Source: Arthonia radiata (lineage: Eukaryota > Ascomycota > Arthoniomycetes > Arthoniales > Arthoniaceae). Taken from it: a stretch of DNA of 64,000 bases. Numbering within the stretch: position 1 is the stretch's first letter; every line of letters starts with the position of its first letter. The stretch lies in contig PSQN01000004.1 in assembly GCA_002989075.1 (NCBI GenBank), positions 930,001-994,000 of the forward strand. Direction: 5' to 3'. This document shows, in pieces, positions 31,493-42,259 of this stretch. A model generated the notes under the pieces. It was not told where the DNA came from, ran no database searches, and saw only the letters and a program-made list of their open reading frames with translations. A program made the translations under genes and the position numbers.

Positions 31493-34400
31493 TTAGAAGT
31501 TCCGCAGCATCAGCTTGTAGTTGCTAGGCGACGGCGTTGCGCCCTTTTTGAGTTGAGGCGCGATACGAGTGCCAGTCTGGTCGTTCGTCGTGAAGTTGTT
31601 GTGCAAGCCGACGGGCTGGATGAGGTTCAGAACGTTCATGCCTTGTAGTGTGGGCGTCAAGAACTTCTTCGCAACGATAGGCGCAGCGATGAGAACGACG
31701 TAAAGAATGAGCAGCGAGAAGTACAGGATCGCGTAGCGGACGACGCGACGCTTTCGAAGTTTGCTCTGCTTCAAAGAGTATATTGGTGGACGAATTTGAC
31801 GACTGAAATAGAGTCAGCTTGAGTTCAGAACGAGGATTAAGACGGTGTTGGTACGTACCTTGGTCGAAGCCAGAACAACATGATCGAGTGGAACCTATCG
31901 ATGTAGGGGATGAGGAGTGGGATGACCATGAGGAAGAGAAGTAAGTGCCCAAGCAGGAAGTCGCAGGCGAACATGCCCAGCTCGGTAATCTTGCAGAGGA
32001 ACTCACGGCCAGGCTGAGACATCGAGTGCCAGCCCATGTTGTACCACTTGCCGGTCCACCAGGCGATGTTGGCATTATCGCTCTTGAACTCACGGGTAAG
32101 GAACATCGACGTGATGAGCTTGTAGACAAATCGCTGGATCGCGATGGCGGCAACAACGCCTATGCAGACCTTTGGGAAGCTGAAGCCCTCCAAGAACATC
32201 AGCACCTCGAAGAAGACGATAAGGACGATGACAGCGATGGCGTGAGCGATTCCTGCCAGCACCGCACCGAATTTCTTGCAGCACATGCTAAACAGCGGAC
32301 CCATGCAGCAAGCCATAGCGAAGAACATCATAGCAATACCCGCGTTGATGCCAACAGGCGCGAAGCCGATGATGGCAATGCGGATGAGTGCGTTCGGTGC
32401 CTTCTTGGACCAGTTGTTCGTCTTCTCGCCTTGGATCTTGATTCCTTGGTTGAGCTTGGTTGGCTTCCAGTCTGTAGCGTTAGGCCCGCTTCGGACAGCG
32501 ACACCGACCATGGAGTTGATGTAAAGATAAGGGATCAGTGTTACGACTACAAGGAGTAGCGGTCCGATAACGTCACTCCAAAAGACATTGCCAAAATGAG
32601 CTCGGGGTGCATCAGCGACGGCTTTTGCCGAAGGCTCACCCAGAATCTTGCGCTTGTATCCAGTGATCCGAGTACGAGACAAGCGGCAATAGCCAATCCA
32701 TGAAGATGCGTGAGACCGCGAGTTGCCGCGGGACAACCACCGAAGATAGTCGCGGTAGTCGATGAAGAAGTCCTGCCAAGCGAACTGGTGAGGGTTGAAG
32801 AGGAACGGTGAGATCATCAATGCCAACAGGGAGACCCAGAAATAGATAAGCCAGATACCCCAGACTGTCACCGTAGCGAAGAGAAGCATGAGGATGAGGC
32901 GAGCTCCAAGGTAAATTGATGGGCCGGCAAATCGTGAGTACAACACGCCAAATGGAATTCTGGCTGTTGCGAACCCACGGCCAGTACCGATGTAACGAGC
33001 GCCACCGACTGACAAGTTGTTCAAAATAGCGTTGGAGTAGATCTGGGAGACAAACACTTCGAACAGAGGTGCGCCAGACAAGAAATGCTTGGCCAGGCGA
33101 GAGAAGGCGCGCCACGCTCCTCGCTCCGTCAATTCCTGAACGACCATGGGTATGAAGGCGACGAAGAACACAATGAAGATGGATATGACGCAACGCTCGA
33201 CCCAATTGTAGACGGGGATCAGATGAGCGCAGTATGTCGGGACCAGTGGATCTGTGAATGGCGTGTTCTTGTTGTACAGGCACACAATGTTCTCATGCTT
33301 CAACACACCGAGTTGCAGCAGGCAGAACATGAAGAGCTGCACGGACAACATCAGGAAAACGTTGTTGATGTGGAATCCGGGGTGGGCGTAGTAGAAGGAC
33401 AGGAAGCGGTCAAGCGGGAGCTGTGTACCCATGTAGTAGTACTCCCGGGAAAGCATCTGCTCGCCCATACCAGTGCCAATCTTGGTGGTGAAGTTCAGGA
33501 TGGAGCCAAAGCCGAGATCACGGCCCTTGCCACACTGGAAGTATTCGCAGTGCTTGATCCTGCCACCTCGTAAAAGAGCGGTCATACCAGCGTAGATATC
33601 TTCGTTCAGGTGCAAGCCCTTCTGAGCTTTGGAAACACCACCACGAGTTGTCATGAAGATACCGTTGAGGAAATCAGGATGACCATAGTGGAGCTTGCCA
33701 CCGATAGTCGCAAGCGTACGAGCGAACATAGTACCAAATGTCTGTTCCTTGCCGGCAGCGATGTCACCGAGGATGCCAATGTTCTCAGAGAAGATGTACT
33801 CGCGAGCACCAAGAATGGCGACAGGGTTGTAGTTCTTCGGGGGCAGGCCAGGAGTGTAGGGTGAAACATTGTCAGTGGTCATCTCCTCGAACTCAGCGAG
33901 CACGCTGCGGATCTTGAGACATTCCTCGAGGTAGTTGTCCTGGTTAGCGTCGATGAGTTGGAGGTACTCGCCGCGGTAGAAGATGATAGCGTGGTTCTGG
34001 TTGTCAGACTTGCCGTCACCAAGAATCGGGTTACCGGAGAGCTGGATACGGAATTTGGGACGACGCATGCCGTTCTCCATGATCTCGGAGTGGCCATCGA
34101 TCAGAGCAGAGTACAGCCGAGGATCCTCACCCTCGTTGAGGGGCGCCTCTTCGTCGAGGTAGGCAATCTGGAGGTCGGGATAGGCACGGAGAAGGAACTC
34201 GGTGTTCTCACGCTCCTCTGCAGTGAACTTGGCGTAGCGCTGCATGGAGACGATGATCTTGAACTTGCGGCGAGCCATACGCTCCAACTCACGCTCGAGC
34301 TTGTCAGAGTTACCGCCAAACATCTGAACGACTTCGGGGTTCTCGACACGGTACAGGAGCTTGATGGCACGGCTGTAGTTCATGAAGCCGGATATCGTGC

Positions 34401-37377
34401 GGTAGAGAGTCTGAGATCGCAGAGAGGCCCAGATGCGAGTGCGGAGAGTGTACTCAGGAGCCGCAGACTTGAATCCAATACAGTAGAATGGAAGGTCGTC
34501 GATCTTGCTCTTGACAGTGTCCTTCTCCCCTTTCTCGTCGCCATCGAATTGAGATGTCTCGTCAGCCAGGATTTTGGTGTCCTTGACGAAGCAATCCCAC
34601 TCGTGAGGGTGAAGCTGCTTGAGATACTCCAACATGGTGACACGAGAGTATGGCTCGTCCTCACGGATGATTTCACGAAGGGACAGAAGGATCTTTTCGC
34701 TGTAGTGCGGGATGAACACTGAGAATGTTGGCATGTTGTCCACCGGGAGTGGCTCAGGCATCGGCGTAGACAGAGACTGGGCAAAGAATGAGAAGCGGCG
34801 CTCGGCTTCGCTCTGCTGCGGGAAAAACTCAGTCCTGAAAGAGTGGTCTTCCTGCGAGACGAAGAACGTTGGAGCTCGGAGCGTGCGCTTGCCTTCCTGC
34901 TCGGAGGGAACCTGGTGGTAGAGGAGCTTCTGGACGTGATCGATCGCAAGCAGATGCTCACGATACATAGAAATGACAATGGCGTTCCAGATCTGTGAGA
35001 TGAGGACCTTCGGCTTGTATTTGATTTCCATATCTGTTGTTGCGAGGACCTTGGAATAGATGCGCTTCGGCAGGCGGGAGAAGATATTCCTCCAAGGGGT
35101 CCAGATCGAGATACCCAGGTAGAATGATCGAGCGACGGAGAAGATCATGTTCCAGATAATGTACCACAGGAAAGTGTCCAAGAAGAACAAGATCAACTCG
35201 GTCAAGATCATCATGGCCAGCAGCACGTATGGCTGGTTCTTGCAGAGAATAGGACCAATGATGGCGTCTCCCATGCATGGTGCAATCTGTTGCTTCATGG
35301 TGGCGATGAATCGAATTGGGTCGCGAATCGACAGAGTCAAAGCAAAGTAGGACTCGGTATACTTGGCCGCGAAAACGAGGACCCACAAACCATAGGATGT
35401 CCACATCTCATTGCCTTTCAAGCGAGGGTAGCTGGCGGTGAAGGTCTGGCTGGCAACATATTGACGCGATTTCTTTGACATGTAGCTGCCAAAAAGACCA
35501 CCAAGTGGCATAACCGCAAAGAACAGGAATGTCGAGATTGCGACCAGAAAGAAGACGATGCCAATCGTGAGCAGAATCTTCGCCGGAATGACCTTTTCCC
35601 CAATACCAAAGATGACAATGGGTGAAACCAAGTTGGCGAGCACAAACCCCAGGACGATGAACATGCGTTTCGTAAGATGCTGTGCGCCAGCCCAGCGGCG
35701 AGGAACATACGACCACTCAGCAAAAGTGGCGAAGAGTTGAATCAAAGAGGCAATGAGCCCGCCAATCGACACTACAGCCCAGACAGTCGGGTCTGAAGGA
35801 GACTCATTGCCTTCTTGAGTGTAGTGGGGAGTGTATAGCGGCGTAACGTTGTAAGACATGTAGAACCAGAACATAGAGATGTGCAAAATCCAGATACGGT
35901 TGAAGTTGACCAAGCAGTGGAACCATGATCGAGACTCCTTGTAAGTCTTGAAAAAGACTTTCTTCCATGCAACCTCATGAAGCTTCTCGTATCGCTCTGC
36001 GGGCGACAAGTCGACGAGACGCGTCTTGTCTTCGAACACGATGCGTTCGATACCTTCGGGGTACCAAAAGAGCTGGTTCACGTCGTCGTAGCCAATGATG
36101 TTCTTGTGGTCCTTCTCGCGTCGGACGTACTTGCCGTCGTAGATCTCGTAACCTTGGTCACGGAGAAAATTGTAAAGCGGGGTGATCACGTTGTGCAAGT
36201 ATGTGAACTCCTCGATTGGCTCCACACGATTCTGGCAGGCTGGCGAGTGGTAGAAATCGTCGGCACATTTGAAGATGAAACACAATGTCTCCGGGCAGAA
36301 TCGGACCTGGTTGGCCTCACCCCAGCAGAGGAGGTAAAGGGCAATTTGACGAGTACGGTCGTGCTGAGACATGCGGTTCATGCGGGACTTCCAACGGTAC
36401 TCGGCAGCTTCGAGGCTCTCATCGCCTTCGAGCTGCTGAAGGGTCTCTTGCTCATTCTCTGGGTTCTGCTGTGCCTTCTTCTTGGCTGCCTTGCGAGCCT
36501 TGCGAGTCTTTCTGTTAGCCTTGCCGAGCTTCATATTGGCAAAACCGACGGCATCATCCAAGTCCAGATGAGCGGCAAAATACCAGCGACGGTAGTTGGC
36601 GTTCTCGCCGCCGATGTAGTCCGCGTGGAGTGAAAGCAGCGCCTGATTCGGAGTCATGCGTGAGGCACGAGAGTCGAGCAGTGTCATGAGGTGGTCAAAC
36701 ATGTTGCGCATGCTATCACGCTGGAAACCAAATTTGCTTGTAAGGTCGAGGAAGATCTCTTCAATCTCCTCCTTGGACAGAGGGATCTGGGCGTCTGAGG
36801 TCCAAGCTGGGTATGGCTCACGCGAGCGCTGGCCAGCTGGCAAAGCGTTGGTGTAGTCCATGCCGTAGACCGGGGTCGAGGCACCAGAAGAGCGGTTGCC
36901 ACCATAGGAAACTTGGCTGGAAGCGGGACGGTACCCTCGGCCACCGCCCATGCCTTCGCCGTAGCCGGAGTGGTATCGCTCATCACCGCGTCCGTAGTAG
37001 TCCATCTCAGCGGCACGAGCCGTGTCAGATCTCATGGTGAAATCACTGAAAGTCTCGGACTCCTCGTCGGAGTGGTGGCGTCGGCGAGAGTTTTGCCCGT
37101 AACCGCCAGTAGTTCCCTGGTCGTAGTATTGTTGGGAGTAGTCTTGCCCTTCATCTGGATAATACTCGCCGTATTGATCGTATCCATTTCCAGCGTGTTC
37201 AGTTTCATAATAGCCTGCACCCGTCTGGTCGTAGTAGTCGTTTTGACCATGGTTTTCTTCTCCGCCTTGATAGAACTGGTTCTCGTCATAGTATTCTCCA
37301 TGGCCTTGGTTCTGGCCATAAGAATCATCATAGTGGCCTTGGCCGTAATTTACTCCTCCCTGGTGGTAGCCGGCCAT
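31493..37377 (-). CDS. FKS1: 1,3-beta-D-glucan synthase catalytic subunit
   Basis: Exons 31859-37377 and 31493-31802 code 1942 aa, close to the family's usual ~1900. The plasma-membrane enzyme makes cell-wall beta-1,3-glucan from UDP-glucose and is activated by Rho1; echinocandins target it. Order: a Tyr/Gly/Gln-rich cytoplasmic N-terminus (1-200), the FKS1 domain 1 ([20 protein letters not shown], near residue 345), a first membrane block (about 490-740), the central glucan synthase region with [20 protein letters not shown] and [19 protein letters not shown], and a second membrane block to the C-terminus. In hot spot 1 the sequence is [11 protein letters not shown]: the first hot-spot Phe (F641 in Candida albicans) is Ala679. 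The only intron (GTACGT to TTTCAG, phase 2) lies near the 3' end. The start ATG is at 37377. Head to head with the GH72 gene. Confidence 0.96.
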
Positions 37378-39261
37378 GCTTGAGGACTCAACAGTGGGGA
37401 GTGAAAAGTCTGTTGACGAGTGTGAGCAAACAATTCTGGTGTTCCATTTTGGATACAGGTACTCACAATCAGATTCCCATTAAGAGACGCCTCGATCGAT
37501 CGCTGTGACGATGGCTGATGATGGAGGGTTCGGATGAAGAGGAGGTTGTTGTGGGACGACGTGGATGTAGAGCGATTGCCACAGCCCCAAACAACGCGCC
37601 AGCGATGAGATTGGGACGGAGGATTAATGTATTAGATGGCTCGAGTATTGAGCTTGACTTTGTGATGGAGAAAGGCGTTTCGACGAAGTCGAAGGGTGTT
37701 GGGATGTTTTGAGAGGGAGAGATGCGATGTAAACGAGTGGAAAGAGCGGTTGCCGTGTGAACGAGTAAGCGCGACAGGCAAGCTGGAGGCGCTAAACGTC
37801 GCCCAGAGGTCGACAAACGTCAGGAATTATTACGCTCCCTTTTCTGCAACGAGTGAAGGACAATCGCTGAGAAATGACAGTGGCTGGCAAGAGAGGAAGA
37901 CAGGACGTCGGGTGGGAGAGAGGATGAAAGAGCGCGCAAGGGAGATGGAGGAGGGAGACGGAGAAAAGCTCTGAGAGGAAAATCAGGGGGTCGTGTCCGA
38001 AAGCGGAAGGACCGTAGTTTCTCCGGCGATCTTATCCCCCTTTCTCTCACAAATCGCTCCCTTTTGCTGACGGACACGCTAGGCTTGTTATTTGCACCTC
38101 CAGCAGAAAGATGCCCCCGGCGTCCGGTTCTAGAAAAGCTTATGCCGTCTATCTCTGCTCCGTTTCACCTTTTATTGCTCCCCTTCCCTCAGCTATCAAT
38201 CTCTTATCAAGCTACTCTTTCTGCTCCAACACATGTACTCTCATGAGCATTCATTGTCGTGTAGGTCATGGACCGTAATTCAAAGCCGACATCATAAAGG
38301 ACGCGCAAGAGGGATCTACAGAGACCCTATTGTGAATAGCGTGTGGCGAAGCCGTCTAAATTTGGACGGCACACTGCAAAACCGCTTTTCGATGTCTGCT
38401 GTCAAGCCAACTTCCTCCAGAGCCTTGCCATTGAAATGTCCAGATCGTCCATTATCGTCTCGCCTTCGTTAGCCACCTATACGCAGCGACACGGCGCGCT
38501 CAGAAAGTGCACAGATGTCCGGCACTACGCGGATGATGCAGGAAGGAAATGACTAGCTAGCGTGCACACTTTCTGCACAATCGATAAACAGAAGAAGCAC
38601 CCCTGCTGTTGCCCTCGACGTCCTCATCCCCGCGCCTACAGACGTTGCTAGCCACAGCAAACTTCGGTCATTGATCAGGAATCATAATCAAACAATTTTC
38701 TATCGCGCCCTCCTTCGAGTGTTCTTTCGGCTTACTTATGTCAGCCTTGACTCCTGCGGGGACGCTCAAGGCCTGCAGCTGAGCACCCAGTATCATCAAC
38801 TTGCTGCCGCCTCGCCCTGGCTCATTAACGGTATCAACAAGCAGAGCCTCTGCATGGAAGATGTTCGGCAAAGTTTGTATCGCATGCGAGGGCCAAGGCG
38901 ACGCGTTCGGAAATCCGGGACGAAAAAGATGATTACGTACCCTTCTGCAAGCTGTTCTCTGCTGCGTCTTCCGTTTGTCAAAAAGACCTCATACTAAACC
39001 GACTACTGCTCGTTACAGATGCGCCCTGGCCACGTAAACACCGCTGCTGCACGATACACAGTAGATCCCATCTTCAACCCATCTCTTTCATTTTCGACTC
39101 TCGCCTATTTGGGCCGTCTCTTACTCTTACTTGTTCCTGCATCCTCGTTTCAGGGCGCCTTGTAGCTACCAAACAGCTATTACCCCGCCCTGACCTTTCC
39201 TAACATTCCTCAACCTCATCTATAATTCCGATACCTGTCTCACAAGCGTCACGACTTAATC
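37378..39261. other. 1.9-kb divergent intergenic region between FKS1 and the GH72 gene
   Basis: Presumed promoters of both cell-wall genes. It is CT/GA-rich in stretches (37900-38060, 39040-39240). Frames of 60-115 codons exist on both strands but none matches a family. Possible 5'-UTR introns on either side cannot be judged by eye. Confidence 0.5.
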
Positions 39262-41366
39262 ATGCTGAAGGGTCATAGCATCCTTAGCGGCCTCGTCGCA
39301 GCACTCAGCGCCTCACAGACTCTCGCACAATCATGGCAATCCATTCCATCTCTGTACGAAAGAACCGGCTTACCACCACTATGATTATATACTAACGCGC
39401 AAGTCTAGAGAGATCAAGGGCCAGCACTTCTTCTACCCAAACGGGAGTGAGTTCTTCATACGTGGTGTCGCATACCAAGGTACTTCTTCCCTCCCTTAGT
39501 CCAAGACCGTGCTTAACATGCGCAACAGAGGGCATCAGCTCCAACGGTACCATCGGACCCTCCACGAACACTCAATACATCGACCCCCTCGCAGACCCCA
39601 ACAAGTGCCGCAGAGATGTTCCGTATCTTCAAGAGCTGAGTACCAATGTTATCCGAACATACGCCATCGACCCTACGGTAGACCACGACGAGTGCATGCA
39701 GATAATGGCCGACGCAGGCATCTACGTCGTCTCCGATCTGAGCGAGCCCAATCAATCCATCAACCGTGATGATCCCACGTGGGACGTCTCTCTCTACCAA
39801 CGATACACTAGTGTTATTGACGCACTGGCAAAATATAACAATGTTATGGGTTTTTTTGCCGGCAACGAGGTCTCAAACAGCGGCAACACCACTGAGGCTA
39901 GTGCTTTCGTCAAGGCTGCTGTACGAGACTCTAAGGCGTATATCAAAGCTCAGAATTATGGAAGCAAAGGAGTGTGAGTGTTGACGTGAACGCTCTCCGT
40001 CCTGAGACGGCTTTACAATCCAGAACGTCTTTTGCTAACATGTTCTTAGGGGGTAGGTCTCAGACCATGCACGCACTTCCATCCTATACTTCTTTATCAT
40101 TCTTGCAGGGTCACGTCTGCCGGCACTGCTGTAAACAATCCAGCTCGGATGCGGTCGGTTTTGGTGTAGATGGTTTGGAGAAATGCTAACTTTTTCCCCC
40201 TCCTTTCAGGTTTGCAACCTACGATGGACCTATACGCAATCAACTAGCTGAGTACTTCAACTGTGGCGATCAAGACGCCGCGATTGACTTCTGGGGCTAC
40301 AACGTCTATTCTTGGTGCGGAGACTCCAACTTTGACGAATCGGGATACCGCGCGAGGACCGAGTTTTTCTCCGACTATTCAGTGCCAATTTTCTTCGCGG
40401 AGTATGGCTGCAATCAGGTCCAGCCGCGCGAGTTCACCGATGTGCCCACCATCTTCGGTCCTGACATGGTTGACACCTGGTCCGGTGGCATTGTTTACAT
40501 GTACTTTCAAGAGGCCAATGATTACGGTGAGTATCAAAGAATACATGGTAGCTTCTATCCACCTTGGCTGACAAATTTCAGGTCTTGTGTCCGTGGACGG
40601 TAACAACGTCTCGCCACTCGCCGACTTCACGGCGCTGTCATCCCAAATGGCCAAGGTCAGTCCTTCAAGCATCAACAGCAACGACTACAACCCAACGTTC
40701 TCGCCCACCTCCTGCCCTCCAATCGTTACTGAAGCCACATCCACCGCTACCGACTCCAACAGCGTACTCTGGCTTGCTCCGGCAACCCCCCTCCCACCCT
40801 CACCAAACGCTGAAGTCTGCTCTTGCGAGGCGTCCCAGCTCCAATGCGTGTCCACCTCAAACAATGTGAATACCTACGCCGATGACTTCGACTTCATCTG
40901 CGGCAACGCGCAAGGTGCTTGCGACGGCATCAACACCAACATTACTACTGGCCCTTACGGCGCGTACGGAATGTGCTCTCCCCAGCAGCAGCTTTCTTTC
41001 GCGATGGATAAGTACTACAAGGCTCAGCGTGGGGCGGCGCAATCCAGCGCCTGCGACTTCAGCGGGCGCGCTTCGCTGCGATCGACGTCCGCTCCCAGTG
41101 GCTCTTGCTCGCCTCTGCTTCAAGCAGCGGGCACGAATGGCCGTGGGACTGTACCACAGCCCACCGGCAACTCTGCCCAACAAGCCAGCGCCGCCGGTAT
41201 TTCAGCCGCTCCAGGCGCTTCAGGCGCTTCAGGCGGGCAAGGAGGTTCAAGCTCTTCCGCCGCGGCCACAGCCCTCAGCATACCAGCTTTCGGCACGGGT
41301 CTGCTCTCCATGGGCGCTTATGTTATTGTGGCATTCATCTCTGGAGCGGGCATGATTTTACTCTGA
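39262..41366 (+). CDS. GPI-anchored 1,3-beta-glucanosyltransferase (GH72, with X8/CBM43)
   Basis: Proposed exons: 39262-39353, 39409-39479, 39529-39973, 40050-40052, 40210-40526 and 40582-41366 (570 aa). This Gas/Gel enzyme cuts and rejoins beta-1,3-glucan at the outer plasma membrane, lengthening wall glucan. A signal peptide ([13 protein letters not shown]) is followed by the GH72 domain: [20 protein letters not shown], acid/base Glu in FFAGNEVSN and nucleophile Glu in FFAEYGCN. Next comes the X8 Cys-rich module ([12 protein letters not shown] to [12 protein letters not shown]), a Ser/Gly-rich stem and a hydrophobic C-terminus ([20 protein letters not shown]) for GPI addition. The fourth exon is only GGG. 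It restores the conserved V-G-[FY] (KGVGFATYDG; yeast Gas1 has VGYSSND). A 45-nt in-frame cassette at 40109-40153 could be an optional exon. Confidence 0.9.
40050..40052 (+). other. Candidate 3-nt micro-exon (GGG) in the GH72 gene
   Basis: Both flanking introns are canonical: 39974-40049 (GTGAGT, GCTAAC, TTAG) and 40053-40209 (GTAGGT, GCTAAC, TTTCAG). Including GGG adds the Gly of the conserved V-G-[FY] motif; skipping it also keeps the frame. Confidence 0.6.
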
Positions 41367-42259
41367 GCGGTAACACAGAAATACCGAACTCGAGCATTGG
41401 GTATGGGGCATTTGTTGGAGTCTTGGCTGCTGTGCTACGAGAAAGCACCTCGGCTTTGTAGATTGTAGACCCAGCGTACGTACATAGTAATGAGTTTGAT
41501 GAAAAGTCCACCACAGCGAGCCTCGCATACCCTTGCCGAATGCTCCGTCACGCGCAGCTCAGGTAGCTCGAGCGAGCTGGGCTGTAAAGTAAGACACAGA
41601 CAGGGAAGCTACATGCACCATGCGCTCCAGTCGTCGTACACCATGACAGCCAAGTCGCCAGGTTTGTACTGAACGCCCTCAAAACTCTACCATATCGACG
41701 CGCCGTCCATCGCATTCACACACCTGTATTTTACTAGGTGAATTCCCGGACATGAACTTTCGTCAAATTCTGCCGGTCGTGAGTTGACCTTGTTTCACAT
41801 TTCGAGGATACTAGCGTCGTTCCACAACATTGTCTATTTGCGACATCGCTGCGACGAGTCGAAAGAGCGTGTGATTCGGATTGTGCTACGTATTCTCTTT
41901 CAGCCACAAAAGCTAGAGTGAATGCTATCACTCGTGACGGTGTGGACACTATTGAGCTGGGATGATTTGCACAAGCTCGGATGAGATTTTGACGTTTAGG
42001 CTTAGTGCGGATTAGCGCCTCAGATCATCAAAGCTTAGGGTTGTTCCGTGCAGAATCCGCCTGCAGCAGCAACGCACGAGACAGCACCTTCTCTTGATGA
42101 TTCACCCTTCTCCTCGTCTCCCCCCTCCATCATCCATAATCCTCCTTCTCCGCATACGCGCTTCAACACCAGCGCTCCTTGTCTGCCCCTGCCTGAGTTT
42201 GGTGTGGCTTCGCTAGCCGGCCAGGCCTGGGTCAGATACATGCGGCCCCTCCGATATTG
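41367..42259. other. Intergenic between GH72 gene and acrB
   Basis: About 0.9 kb. No gene supported. A pyrimidine-rich stretch (42080-42190) precedes the acrB start. Confidence 0.5.

Noticed and set aside
37469-37816. 115-codon minus-strand frame upstream of FKS1
   Set aside because: No domain; Ser/Pro/Arg-rich chance composition within the FKS1 5' region. An upstream ORF cannot be excluded.
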